In this document: in pieces, positions 1 to 18,850 of the stretch
Layout: the number at the start of each line of letters is the position of its first letter
Position numbering within the stretch: the first letter of the stretch is position 1
Origin: Heliocidaris erythrogramma
Lineage: Eukaryota; Echinodermata; Echinoidea; Camarodonta; Echinometridae
Assembly (NCBI GenBank): GCA_025617745.1
Contig: CM046870.1
Coordinates: forward strand, 23,231,501 to 23,295,500
Direction of reading: 5' to 3'
DNA length: 64,000 nucleotides
Notes under the pieces: model-generated
What the model saw: the letters and a program-made list of their open reading frames with translations, nothing else
Database searches by the model: none
Told to the model about the DNA's origin: nothing
Made by a program: the position numbers and the translations under genes

Positions 1-640
1 ACTTAGAGAAATGAGGAGCCATATTTTTTTTTTTTAGTCTTCTTCCTTTGTAAGTACATTCCACCAGTGGTGTGTATAGTCTGAAAATGTAGCAGTATTT
101 TTCACATTTGCTGTCATTGCGCAAGATTGAAACTTTAAAATATGAAAAATCAAAGTATATTGAGGGGATCCTCCAAATATCTTTTCATAATTATCTGTCA
201 AACGGTTATGAATGAATGAATTTATTACCATTTCTAAAACAATATATGAAACATATTTACAAGGCATTTACAAATGTGAATGGTAATGGGAGACCACGAA
301 ATAGCTGAAATGGCTAATGAATATGTGGTTCCCTGACAAAAATTATGTAAATGTGATTAAATTAAAGACTACGTAAATCACTAACTAAATTTTAAGAATA
401 CAAATACTCTACCAATTAAGGTCTTACAATAATCAGTAAAAACTGTAAATACTGGCAAGAAGAGTATGTATATACACACACGCAATCAACATCAATAAAA
501 GAAAAAAAAATTTGTTCATTGAGTATAAACAAAATACCTGTATCTATAAAACTATAGGTTATATATTCACAAATACCAAGGGGGGGGGGGGGAACAAAAC
601 AAAACAAAACACAAAAAAACCCAACAACAAACAAACAAAA
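1..640. other. AT-rich noncoding stretch
   Basis: No coding signal is visible. The stretch holds short A/T runs, a run of G at about 581-592 and an A-rich tract at 595-640. Open frames crossing it on either strand are low-complexity and look accidental. Confidence 0.5.
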
Positions 641-654
641 AAAGTGATACATCA

Positions 655-1386
655 CTCTAGATATTCCATTAGCATCATTTCTCTTAACTTCCTACAAAAT
701 GTTTTGACAGAGGGTTTCTCTTTAATATCTAAGGGCAATGAATTCCATATTCTAGAACCGTAGAATGAAATTGACCTCTTTCCATGCTCAGTCTTTACTT
801 TTGGTAAAATGAGACTTTTGCTATCTTTTTGTCTCAAAAAACTGGCAATATTCATACACCGAATGGGGAAGTTGTTGATGTATTAACTTATACATGAAGG
901 TAGCTGTTTGTGAAACTTGTAAATATCTAAGATTTTCAAAGCGAGAAATAAAGGCGCAGACGGTGTCATAAATCCACTAAAGGTAATAGCCCTAACAATC
1001 ATTTTCTGTATAATGAATATTCTGTCAACAAATGAACTATACGCACATCCCCAGACTTCAAGGCCATATGAAATGTGTGGCTGAACAAAAGAATGATACA
1101 ACAATAATAGTATGTAACGTGGAACAAAGTGCCTCAACCGATACATAATTCCAACTTTTTTGCGGAGCACTGTACATGTTCTATTTATATGATTCTTCCA
1201 GGTTAAATAATTATCAATGTGAATCCCAACAAAGGATGCAACTTCAACCTCATTCAGAATGTGGCCCTTCATTTTGATCAAACCTTCCATATTTACCCGT
1301 TTTCTTTTGGATTTAATCACCATATAATTTGTTTTATTGATATTTATTGTTATTTTATTTGCAGTTATGTTGGGAAAAAATTGAAG
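655..1386 (-). pseudogene. LINE reverse-transcriptase C-terminal fragment
   Basis: The minus strand encodes the end of a non-LTR retrotransposon reverse transcriptase. Visible landmarks are a KTNYMVI-like segment, FVGIHIDNYLTWKNHI, the connector VPRYILLLLYHSFVQPHISYG, VWGCAY and the terminal SFYGSRIWNSLPLDIK. These are typical of Jockey/CR1-like LINE polymerases. The catalytic F/YxDD palm region is absent, so this is a 5'-truncated copy. The 655-855 and 883-1323 blocks are in the same frame but separated by a stop. The natural reading of the segment between them (TFMYKLIHQQLP) lies in another frame, so compensating indels have broken the copy. The LINE clade is not certain. Confidence 0.8.
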
Positions 1387-1605
1387 GCAATGTTATTCAT
1401 GAACCCTCATGAAATGTAGTCCCACGTATAATGGTGCATGCAGGAGGGTTTGCACTCGAGTGTACGTACGACCTACCTGCAACACATGCTACACAGGCAG
1501 CTCGCTATAGCAAGGCCAGCAATCATGCAGCAATAATCTGCAAGCGACAGCGTCTGTGGGAAGCGTACAGGCTAGGCGTATGAACATACACGAGATCGAG
1601 AGTGA

Positions 1606-1695
1606 ACAGGGGGCATGTCTTGTCAGTGTTTGTTACCGACAAATGTGATCTTAGCCAATCAGATTGCAAGGATTTCAGTAGCTATAACAGAACAG
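1606..1695. repeat. Partial copy of the 14892 / 60292 MITE family
   Basis: This segment matches the core of two complete MITEs in the window: TTGTCAGTG-like arm, ACCGACAAATG, then CCAATCAGATTGCAAGGATT, then TCAGTAGCTATAACAG. The right terminal arm is missing or diverged, so the copy is incomplete. Confidence 0.65.
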
Positions 1696-1700
1696 CTGAT

Positions 1701-3310
1701 CGACGTGAGCACGAGCTGAGGCATGCACACAGAGGCGAAATCATTCGATGATAGACTGTAACTTCCAGTTTTTTTCACGTTAAGTCTTCAATTTTTTATG
1801 GCAGTTTTACACAAAACTAGCAAATGCGCAAACTTGAAACTGCGCATGGAGTGAGACTGGAGTTTAAAGTCTAGCAATATGTCATTTGTTTGCATATTCA
1901 TTTCGTCCCAGACTTGTGTCGGGGAAAAAAAAAAAAAACCTCTTTTCACGGTACTCGGTACAGAAAAATACTCGTATCTCAAAAAAAATACTCAACCATT
2001 TTCAGTGAAAATTGATATGAAGCACAATACCACCATTTCCTACGTACTCCAGAATTTTCATGATTTTTAAGGCCCAAATAAGGGAGATACATGTACAAGA
2101 AGGTGAATTTTAGAGGATAATTGCTCTTCTCTCAGCACAGTGCCTCAGTAGCCGTTAGGAATTGTTAAGATCCAAAATCCACAAACGATAAGAATCAAAC
2201 AAAAGATATTAACTTTGGATGATTTATGGTTTAATTTAAATATTTATCAACATCTGGTGTGTCTTGATATAAGAATTACAAATTTTAGTTACAAATACAG
2301 TACATATACTTAACTAGCAAAGACTTACAATTTCTCAGAGCTCTGGGAAACTCCTATGAGTCCAGAATGTTCTTAAAGTGTAGAGTAAGTTGGCTGCTAA
2401 TCCACAATTATAAATCCCAAATATTAAATCCAAATGGTATGTTGTCCTACTGGTAAATAAAGATTCCAGAAGATCCAGCCGAAGAATCAAGATAATTCAG
2501 GTAGTCATCAATGTCGATGATGTCGATGACGATGTCCAAGACGATGTCGATGACAATGTCGATAACAATGTCGCACACGACGTCAAATAGGTCAAGGATG
2601 ATGTCCACTTGAGATGAAGTCCAAGATGAGGTCCAGGACGATCTCCACAGGTTGATATCAATATGATCAATATCAGATGGTGTTAACTGAGAACTTATGC
2701 AATATGCTCCACGATGTTAGGGTATAAATTCTGAAATTTCTGTGCAAGCTCCCAGCTTATAAAATCTCAATCCTTAATTAGAATTTTCTACCTTCTACTA
2801 CAATATTCATGAAGGTTTGGAACTCCCTTGTAAGTTCTACATAGGTCTTGTTGTAACAAACAAAGGAAGGGGATTCCATGATCTATTCATAGACTCATTG
2901 CAATGTTACACTCTTACTAAGAGGTTCATGCAAAGGTCAGGATTATCAACACATTCCAACTATCCTACAGTACATCACACATTATGTAAAGATCTAGAAT
3001 GTTCTTCCTCTACTGGATGTGCATTATGATTATCTCACTGCTACACAGCACATTCACTGTATGCATAATAATTTCTCTTCTGGAAATTTCTATGTTCATA
3101 AAATCATAAAGAAAACTGGAAAATTAACTTCCTTCCAGAAGATTCCTTAATTATATTTATATAACAGAAATCAAAAACTTTTATACCTTTATGAGTAGTT
3201 AATTGCAGTATAGGGCCGTGCCTGTGGTATGAATGTCAAACTTGGTGCTAGCAGGGAAAAAAACCCCTTTTTTTTGAGGGAGCCATTTTTCTTATTGGTC
3301 ACAAATTCAC
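1701..3310. other. Noncoding, with a GATGTC minisatellite at 2505-2650
   Basis: No gene is seen. At 2505-2650 a degenerate 12-bp-scale array is built from GATGTCGATGAC / GATGTCCAAGAC variants. It would encode D/V/M-rich peptides in one frame but has no gene context. The rest is AT-rich sequence without recognisable features. Confidence 0.5.
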
Positions 3311-3324
3311 AAGAGCCATTTTTA

Positions 3325-4094
3325 GCTCACCTGAGCCTAAGGCTCGAGTGAGCTATTGCGATAACTTTTTACATTTTCATCTTCTTCTCCAAAACCCTTG
3401 ATTGGAATTCAACCAAACTTGGTAGGAATCATCCTTAGGGGTAGGGGACCCAAAGTTGCTAAAATGGTACATTTCTATTTCTATAGGGGCCCTGTGGAGG
3501 TAACATACTGGAGGGGGGGGGGGGGGGGGGGTGGGGCGCTGCCAGGCAAAATGTACATTCTGATCTTCTTCTCCAAAACACATAATCGGAATTCGACCAA
3601 ACTTGGTAGGAATCATCCTTAGGGGTAGGGGACCCAAAGTTGCTAAAATGGTACATGTGGCCCCCAGGGGGCCCAGGGGGAGGGCCCCCAATTGTAAAAG
3701 CTATGTAAATTTCAAACATCTTCTCCAGAACCAGGCATAGCTCAGACATGGTATTGTGTATGGAGATACCTCTATAGACGAAAAATGAAAGTTGTTCATG
3801 AATTTTTTCTGGGTGGCCCTATAGGGGGTCTGTGGGGGTAACATACTGGAGGGGGGGGGGTGTGGCAAGTTGTCCGCCATCCATAAACTTTTTACATTTT
3901 CAGCTTCTTCTCCAAAACCCATGATTGGAATTTAACCGAACTTGGTAGGAAGCTCAGACTTGGTATTGTGTATAGAGATACCTCTATAGATGAAGAATGA
4001 AAGTTGTTCATGTGCTAGAGAGAACATGCACCAGATGTGAATTGATCCACCTCGGGTGAGCGTCGTGCCCCCTGGGGCTCTTGTTGAAGTTGCC
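3325..4094. mobile_element. Non-autonomous element with 13-bp target duplication
   Basis: A 770-bp repeat starts with an imperfect hairpin (GCTCACCTGAGCC TAA GGCTCGAGTGAGC) and ends near GGGGCTCTTGTTGAAG. It is bounded by a perfect 13-bp direct repeat, AGAGCCATTTTTA, at 3312-3324 and 4095-4107. Inside, a module containing CTTCTTCTCCAAAAC, TTGGAATTCAACCAAACTTGG and TAGGAATCATCCTTAGGGG recurs at about 3380, 3567 and 3905, separated by G-runs. Hairpin-headed repeats of this kind are common in marine invertebrate genomes. I do not know an assigned class. The duplication length fits LINE-style insertion better than a cut-and-paste element. Confidence 0.7.
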
Positions 4095-4107
4095 AGAGCC
4101 ATTTTTA

Positions 4108-6250
4108 TAATTAAAAAAAGAAAAGAAAATATCACATGTATGTTGACATAAAGTGTATGCATTTTGAAGTATTGTTTGTTAATTTGTTTTAGGCAGCTAA
4201 ACTTCCATCGGTACTAATTAGGTATACTGTATAAGTATTTCCTTTTTTTCCTTTGTCAATAAAAGGACGTACTTAGAAATATATTGCTTGGAGCACACAT
4301 TTCAAATTGTAATATGGTTTGTCATTTCTTATACAAGCTATACCCTTTTTGTTAGTTTGCATTCGTCATCTACATGTAATTCAGTAACCCACGAGTTAGC
4401 CTAAAATTATTAAATGTTGCTTTGTCATTCGTCTTAAGTTCATTGTCATGTGAAAGCGTGATCATCAAGTATTTTGATGTGACTGTGAGAGATCCTGATT
4501 AACAGAGATAATGAGAGATATAGCTAGGCTCGTTTTGAAAGCCCATTTTCGGTAGTCGTTTACACAGACATTTTTTTTGACAAGTAATCGACTACTCGAT
4601 ATGATGATTTCGCCAATAAGACAGGTCGACCGCTCTGGCCTTGCAGCCCGCCAACTGTCTATGGTCTAGACCGGATCCGGAGCACCAGCGTAAAGCCATG
4701 AAACCAGTCCCAAACAGCCTGTGCAACAACTGTATTTCCGTATAAAAATATTAAAATCAAACAAGTTTAAAATGATCAGTGTTGCTTCTAAAATTCAGAG
4801 CAATGTAAATTATCTCCTCCTACGTACTTTTTATGAGACTAAATAAAATTCAAAGTAAAATAAAGCGAAATAGATCGTCATTTTCTCCACTTTTTCATCA
4901 CAGTCGTAGTCATATTGCAGTTGTTCGCCAGTCGCCAAGAGGTGGCGTTCGTACTCGGAAGTACAGTTGGCTTCGTAGCGTTTTAGTACATGAAATCCCA
5001 TTCACCTTTCTCCGTATTGAAAATGTGTACATTCTGAGCGCGCGATCGACATCAAATTTAATTTCCCTTGCGATCATTGACATGCCCGCGCATGCCCCTG
5101 CGCAGACAAACAGGTGTGCGTTGTTAGCAATTATGAAGTATTTCTTGCTTTTACATGTCAGTGACCTTTTGTTTTAATTTATTACCATCTTTAAAATAGT
5201 CTGTGCTGCACTGATTCGTGTCCTTTCATTTTTACAAAAACTTTAAAGATTGTGTGAGCTCGAACAATTACACTGCTGGCCAAGAACATCTGAGTCACAG
5301 ACAGTCCGGGCCCTATAGGGATCGGGAGCCATTTTACTTTTTCGATCGCTCTCTCTATTGGTTATGCGAGCGCGATTTCAAAGCTTACGGGAGCGAAATC
5401 AATCGTCACTCTCGTGTATTTTTTTCCCTGGGTGCTATTATATATCACCATAGGAAGACGATCTGATTAGATTTAGGTCAAAGGTCTCACAGCTCAATTT
5501 CTGAAATTGCAGGTGTTAGCCTCATTCTCGCGATAACTCGAACCATTTGATCCATTAACTTCAAACTTGGAACTAGTATGCATGACCATAGTGAGATGAA
5601 CTGATTAGATTTTTGTTCATGTAGGCCAAAGTTGACAGGTCATAGAGGTCATTATACCAGTGTACAATGTATGTGAAATTAATGTTTTTTTACCTTTGTT
5701 ATCACCATTTCCCAACTATTTTGTATTCATGACTAGGAGGAGATAAAGTGATCAGACTTTATAAGGTGTAAGGTCAAATGTCAAAGAGGTCCATTAACAT
5801 GTAATTAGAGGCTTTTTATTCTGGTTAAATCACAATATGTCAAGAACAGTTTGAGCCATCAACTGAATTAATGCGGAGGCATGTAGGAGACGCAGTCACA
5901 TTCATCTTGTTTTGAATATATCTCTGGTTTTTTTAACTATGACCAAAAAGCTTAATGGCACTTTGAGGGTCCCCAAATTTTTAAAGATAAAGAATTGGAA
6001 ATCAGTTTTAACTTTTTCTTGTAGCATGGACCTAGGTTGATCTCCCATAGCTTAATGAAAAATTTTCAACTTTGATTTATGTGCCTGAGGTATCCCTGAA
6101 CAGCAAATTGTTTTACGGAATTTTGTAACCCAAATTGACACACCATTTTGTTTGGAGCTGAAAAAAATATAAAGCCATACACAATATATTCCTTTTCTAT
6201 TCATGATTAATGAGCATGGATGGATCTTTAAAAAATTTACATGTCATCTG
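4108..6250. other. Intergenic; CpG-richer block and dispersed repeat
   Basis: At 4620-5460 the sequence is noticeably richer in CpG and in GCGC/CGCG words than its surroundings (for example GCGCGCGATCG and CCCGCGCATGCCCCTGCG). It could be a promoter or first-exon region, but no coding exon could be demonstrated. At 5520-5870 lies a dispersed-repeat-like segment (GCGATAACTCGAACCATTTG followed by several GGTCAAAGGTCA-like words) of a type common in marine invertebrates. Confidence 0.4.
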
Positions 6251-6294
6251 AACAATCTCTCATATCTTGATGGAATGGTGTAATCGAAAATGGT

Positions 6295-9251
6295 GTTTCG
6301 GACGTTACATCTTCCGTAAACATTTTAGACCCACATTTAACCCACTAGAACAAGAACTTAATTTCCTCATATCCATATTAGAATACACTTATTAGTTACT
6401 CCAAATAAATAGCTTAAAATAAAATAGCAATATACTGTAGTAGTGCTGATGGTAAAAATATCCTCATCAAATGAAAAAGATGTCTAATTTTCCGTAAACA
6501 GTTTTGTAACGTCCGAAACAATTTTCATTTTGAAGTAGAAAAAAATGTATGACTTGGAGGACCTATCTTTTAAAACATTTTATAAACATCTTAAGGCAGC
6601 TACCCATCTAAGCAAAAAATAATGGAGGAGCTTATTACATTGTCACTTTATCAGTAAAACCAATTTTCCGTTAACTGTTGTAACGTCCGAAACAAATGTA
6701 ACGTCCGAAACACAAAATACTCATTTAAAGCTGATTAGTCAAATTTTATGGTATCTGGAGTGAATCAATCATTATGGAATAAAACATTGTAAGTCATTAC
6801 ACAAATTTAGACACAAATTATATGATTCACATGCAACAATTTTTTGTAAGGACAAGAAAGTTGTTTCGGACGTTACATAATTTTATTGTTAACACATAAT
6901 TTACAAATTTCAACTAATTTTTTGACATATCAGCAAATTATGATTTCACAATCTTTTCCCATGTTAAGAAAACTATTTTTAATATTTTATTTAGCTTTGA
7001 ATATAAAGAAAGCATGAATAGGATGCTAAAAACTCATTTTTTAACGAATCATCTAAGCTTTCTGCAAACAGAAATATAAACAAATTATAATTTTGAAGCC
7101 ACTCTATGTGATGAAATGCATTGCTGGATGGTTTAGTATATCCTAAATTGTAATTTATCGCAAAAAAATCACAACAAAAGTTACTTGTAAAAAATTTTGA
7201 GACATGTTAACAGAATTTTCTGGTACGCTGTAAGCACGTTTCGGACGTTACATTATACTGTTAACATCAATTTTTAAACTCCAGCCAGTTCAAATGAGTG
7301 GCAAAGATTGATGTAAGAAGGAGTGATTTCCATTTTTCAACCTTTCCTCTTACTGTTAACATTGTTTTGCATTTGTATTTTATCAGTTTTTCAGTTTTAT
7401 GAAGGACATCCCAAATTATGTCATTAAACTTAAGTTTATTTGGTCAATTTAGAGTATTTTTTCAGTAACAGTCATGCACCTTAACTTTACCCAGTCTACA
7501 AAACAAAGAATATGTGGTGAAAATATTTCAAAAATACAACCAAGCTAAACCATTCTCTCAAAATTTACATGAAATATGGATTTTTACCTTAAAATAGGGG
7601 GACTATTAAACTTTAATATGTATAATATTTATGTGTGTATATGTATGTGTGGGACTACTTACAACTTTGAATTATTTAGCTGATTTTTTTAATGCTTAAT
7701 CCTCACAATTTATAATGCCATTTTGTGAAATAGAATTGGAAACCAATCATTGGTACATGAAGATTGATTACACAGTTTTTGGTGAACACACAGGGCCTTC
7801 CAAGTGTATATAGATCTATAGTCAGGTATACTAAAAGAAGCTGTAAACTTGTAAAAAATGTTACTTACAAATGGCTGTATATAAGCCTTTAATTTAACTA
7901 TCCACATCCTAGACAATTAATTTCATATGGATTATCAACTTGTGAATAATAATAATAATAATACATACATGTATAGCATGATTTATAATGCGCAAATCCA
8001 ATTTGTGGAGTGCTCTAGGCGTAGGGTAGAATAAAGAAGGGCATAAGATAGTAGAAATACGAAAGAATGTAGAGTAATAATTAATGGAAGCATTAAACAA
8101 GTAAGTTTTTAGACTGCTTTTGAATGAATCTGGAGAATTGCAACTTCTAATAACTATAGGTAGATTATTCATGACATTCTAACATGAAAATAAAAATAAG
8201 CTAAAGCCTCTCCAAATCCATCCATTCATTTATTTTCTTCTTGTAGGGTGTAATACTCTATCAGCAAAAACTTAAAAAACACTACCAACAATAATTCCTA
8301 GAAAGTATACAAGAATAAAGCATTACAACTAAATTTTTGTAGATTTCCGTGAAGTTCTCTCACTACATGTATGCCAAGAGATTTCTTGCTCGTTTCGACT
8401 TTACCAAAATGTGAGCTACATGTATGTTCACTGTACTATTCAAATGCTTGCCCCTCCCATGCCTTGTGTACCAAATAAGTAGGATATTAGTACCCTTTCT
8501 AATGATTATTCAATTTTATTTGTAGAAGCTATGAAAATGAAAATGGGTTTTTTATTCATGTTGTATACCATTGTTAAAGTCAGACAAAGAAAAGGTCCTG
8601 GACAAATCTACAATCCAAACGAAAAAAAAAATGTTTATGGTACCAATAATGTTTCATAGCTTGATTTTATGCTCTGAATACTTTGAATATCCTCATAGAA
8701 TCCCCTGGTGAAGCACCGGTAAGCTAGGATGTCACATCTTTGACATCAGCAAGCTAGATTAGAGATGACCAAAAGCCATTACCATTCAAGTTCATACATC
8801 AGCCACCAAACGACTAAGAAGCACATGCTCTAAGTTCAGATCAGGACAAAGTTTGGATTATGATCTGATCGACATGTTAACATCATGTAACGTCCGAAAC
8901 GAAACACCGCATACATTGTTTTTCATAACATGCTAAACAGAATATAAGTTTAAGTGAATTTTCTAAGAGGTTTCAGTGACTACAATTGCTATTAGGTTCA
9001 TATCTTGCAAGTTTACATCACTTATACATTTTAAGTGCATGTAAGTACACCTTGGATTCCAAATTGAGTAGCTGATAGAGACAACTATGTGCTAAACTGC
9101 ACATTTGTGTAGATTACATTTTGCATAAATGTAATAAATTATTGATATAGTATTTATCTGCCAACAAGTATTGTCACAGACCAATCATACCAAAAGAAAA
9201 GAAATAAAAATGATGAAAACTGTAATGTTAACAGAATGTAACGTCCGAAAC
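6295..9251. promoter_or_regulatory. Eight-copy TGTAACGTCCGAAAC 15-mer array
   Basis: Eight perfect copies of one 15-mer occur in AT-rich noncoding DNA. Forward copies (TGTAACGTCCGAAAC) are at 6505, 6679, 6697, 8886 and 9237. Reverse copies (GTTTCGGACGTTACA) start at 6295, 6863 and 7238. All but the 6697 copy have a TGTTAACA, CCGTTAAC or CCGTAAACA word on the TGTAAC side. The measured spacers from TGTTAACA are 3 bp (8886, 9237), 6 bp (7238) and 9 bp (6863). Extra TGTTAACA words without the 15-mer are at 7205 and 7354. The sequence between copies is unrelated and has no long ORF. The array ends 580 bp before the first recognised NSUN6 exon. It could be a cis-regulatory cluster or the decayed body of a repeat with internal sites. 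The function is unknown. Confidence 0.6.
7909..8172 (-). pseudogene. LINE 3' end (reverse-transcriptase tail plus ATT tail)
   Basis: On the minus strand the peptide MNNLPIVIRSCNSPDSFKSS, followed by LKTYLF, is the standard extreme C-terminus of CR1/L2-type reverse transcriptases. It is followed by a short 3' UTR and an (ATT)n tail, visible on the + strand as AATAATAAT at 7947-7961. Only the last ~30 residues of the polymerase remain, so this is a strongly 5'-truncated insertion. A microsatellite 3' tail is characteristic of CR1/L2 LINEs. Clade assignment is inferred. Confidence 0.7.
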
Positions 9252-9830
9252 GTCAGGGGTGTTACAAATGGAAATCGTCAAATGATGCACCCGTTCCCAA
9301 TTTTTTTTGTATGTATCTATCTTATATCATCACTTGTTTACATAAAATAAGTTTGACCCAAGGAAAGTACATTCTACTATATGAAATAAAAACTTTTACT
9401 TGTCAAACCCCAAATTTAGGGCTATTTTTAAGTTTCAAGGGATGTAAAATCTATATTTTTCAAGATAGAAACTCAAAATTTTCCATGAATAATCTCTGAA
9501 GCACATTCCAAATGAATATTATATATCACTGATATAATTTGGAACAAATCAGTTTAATATCACAGTTATAAGATATGCTATATTGTGGAGTAAAATTGTA
9601 AAACTCATAATGTTCATGTCTGTCCACTAAATATGGAGATAGATTAAGCTCCAAAATTTGCATTTCTCAAAAATATAAATAGTCTTGATACTCAAAATAC
9701 GTGTTTGAAGTGTGTAAACATAATTTCATTTTAACCTTCTCTGGGGACATATTTGGTATATGTTAAAAAAACCAGAGCCATATATCTCTTATTTTTTACG
9801 CGCCACATCTGCCCTCTCCTTTTTACCAAG

Positions 9831-16422
<6,592 letters not shown>

Positions 16423-17800
16423 CAAATCTTTTTCTTTTGCATATCTAAAATAAAATTGTACAACTGTTCAGTTGATTTAGAAAAAAATTGTATCAGGAGG
16501 GAGTACCATGATAAAGTAATTCTGTCACCTGACCCTCAATCAGAGGCTTACGGTTCGAATCGCTGCCCAGTTTGTATGTCCTCAGACAAGACATTTTATC
16601 TACATTTGTCTCTCTCAACCCTGGGGTTAAATGGGTAGATGGTAGGATTCATTCCTTGAAATGCACTATGTTCTGATCATTGTTGGTGGAGCTCAAGCCA
16701 GAATAATAATTTCCAAAGCTCTTTGAAGCTCATAGAAAAAAATATGTCAAAAAAGTGGAATATTATTATCCCCTCGCTGACAAAGTTGGAGGGGGATATA
16801 GTAATGCTGCTGTCTTCTCATGGGTCATTCCATAAAGTAGCAAACTTTCTGTACATCCAATCCTTAGGTATTAGTAACTTCTTTCTTGCCTAGTAATATA
16901 ATAGTATAGTCTGATAGAGGTAACTTGTTCTGACGTATATACATGTAGGCCATTTGTACCCGGCGAGGGGATGCTACGCTTTGCATTGCTCTTGTTGTTA
17001 CTATTGAGTTAACCTACCGTATTGATATTGAAATCATTTATAGATAAATGTTTGGAAACAATGTTATTATGTATTCATCTCCATTTAAAGAAAATGTGAG
17101 TAGATCTTCCTTCAACTTTTTTTCCCCCATCACGATGCACATGCTCTACCCTCTTCTGGATTCCATAGTGGTGTCGTAATTTTTCTTCAGCTATTGTTAT
17201 GCAAACCTTTCTTTTGTCGGGTTGGGATCGAGACTGAGGTGCCGGTTTGGTCTAAAAAAAACTAAAAATATTATTAGAGACATATTTTGAATGTGTATTC
17301 TATTAGTAGGTATAGCACATGAAATTTTAAAATAACATTTACATGTTTTAAAATGTTCCATTTGAAAGATCTCAGTTAATTATTCATTTTGGTGCAAAAA
17401 TCATGTGAATCAGACGTTCCATTCTGGAGTTATTGCCAAATACAATTCTTTGAAAATGGTCAAATACCTGCCCAAAATATGCCAAAATATGCCATTTATC
17501 GCTAAAAATGTTTATTAAGGAATTTTGAAGTCTTGTATATTAATACAAGGTAAAGTGATTGCTTGAAAATCAAGTTATGTATCATACTTCCAACAATTCT
17601 ATCAGTGTAGAAAAATCTCATGTCATTTATATCAAATTCATGCCACAGACTCTTGAAAACCAGTGCCCAAATATTGAATGCTGCAATCTTAAAAATGTTT
17701 TAAAAAAGGGTCCAAGTCCAGCTAATTATTCATTGATTCATTCAATTATTTTATTCCTTCTTGAAAAAAGACATTTACAAAAATTATAGATTAATCACAT
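16423..17800 (+). repeat. NSUN6 downstream region with tRNA-derived SINE remnant
   Basis: About 16490-16780 looks like a tRNA-derived SINE. A RNA polymerase III B-box-like word, GGTTCGAATCG, is at 16552-16562. It is followed by a body containing TTTTATCTACATTTGTCTCT and GGGTTAAATGGGTA, and an A/T-rich end. The A box is not convincing, so the head is decayed. From 16768 to 16980 is a fragment of another dispersed repeat (CCCCTCGCTGACAAAGTTGG ... CGGCGAGGGGATG). The rest, to 17800, shows no gene. Confidence 0.55.
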
Positions 17801-17829
17801 TATAATAGTGCATGAATGAGGCGACAGCT

Positions 17830-18850
17830 TAGGAAGGCAAAAGAGCCATATTGGTGCTGCCACCAACACAGGATGAACAATATCATATATCATTGAGAAG
17901 CTTTTGAGGATCCGTATGATACTCGGCAGTGTTCATGACAAAATCTTATGCTTATTGAGCATCTACTTCAGTGGCAGAGTAATGTGTGAGTTGATTAGAT
18001 CCATAGCCCGAATACCACCAATAACAATCTTGTCTTCCAAGTTTACATGACTGATCTGGGTGAGTTGGTTCTTTTGCTTGTTTGATGGTAGGGTTTCATG
18101 AACTGGTTTGATACGTCCTCTGTGATGATGGTAGTAGACATCAGCTCCTTTCACGAAGGGAACATTCAAACGATTCCCATGATATGCCTTCAATCTGTTT
18201 CTGTCCCCAATTTCATTGAGGTAGTCCTTGAATGCATTTGGGCATCCAGCTTCTGCACTAGCATTGGGTCCAAAAGCCTTGCAAACTGTCTGTAAAACTA
18301 AAGTGTAGCATTTTTCTTATCTTTTCTCCACTTGCTTCAACAGATTCCCAGTCGTTTAATGCTGCTCCAGCATATTCCTGTAGGTTCATAAGCACCACAT
18401 GCTTAATACCACAGTATAAATTGTACTGTGGTCATGCTTTCTTTCAAGTCATCACCTACATTGTCCCAGTTTTTAGTCACTTTTGGAAGTGTTTTTCATG
18501 CCGTTCTTCCAATAGTTCAGCAAATTTCTTATTCACAATGCAGCTGTCAGGTATTGTGTCTTTGACTTTTACCAGTAATCAGTTATTTCCTCATCGCCAA
18601 CAAAGTTGTTGATTGTCAATAACTGCTCCATCACACAAATAGTTTCTGTACAGAATAATTTCTGCATTGTCTGTCTCTATTTCAGTTAAGGCCAATACCA
18701 TAGGTTCCCATGTCGGTACTGGCTAAACATAGTGACGTATGGGATGTGTTTTTGACGTTCCATCTGTCTGCATTGTCTCTGGATTGTCACTGCTCTCGAT
18801 AGCTTCCTTCGCATCATGTTTTGAAAGCAAGGCCTGTTCAAAGGCCATGT
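17830..18850 (-). pseudogene. Degenerate multi-copy-type ORF, class unknown
   Basis: Minus-strand reading gives scattered protein-like blocks in several frames: AFGPNASAEAGCPNAFKDYL, then RLKAYHGNRLNVPFVKGADV, YYHHH, and GIRAMDLINSHITLPL. The blocks follow each other collinearly but are separated by frameshifts and stops, so the gene is dead. The pattern resembles multi-copy hypothetical proteins of invertebrates that are probably transposon-encoded. That resemblance is from memory and I cannot name a family. Confidence 0.35.

Noticed and set aside
34-267. 77-codon minus-strand ORF at the window start
   Set aside because: No motif, AT-driven composition, and no splice or start context.
3398-3749. 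Gly/Pro-rich ORFs on both strands
   Set aside because: They are translations of a G-run and of repeat modules in the hairpin-headed element, with no codon bias or homology-like motif.
4833-5177. 114-codon ORF as the missing NSUN6 N-terminus
   Set aside because: No similarity to the expected N-terminal region, no donor in the right phase, and basic low-complexity composition.
6295-9251. CRISPR-like array
   Set aside because: The 15-mer is in both orientations, spacers vary from 3 to over 1600 bp, and the genome is eukaryotic.
16552-16562. tRNA gene from the GGTTCGAATCG B box
   Set aside because: No cloverleaf can be drawn around it and the A box is not convincing; a SINE relic fits better.
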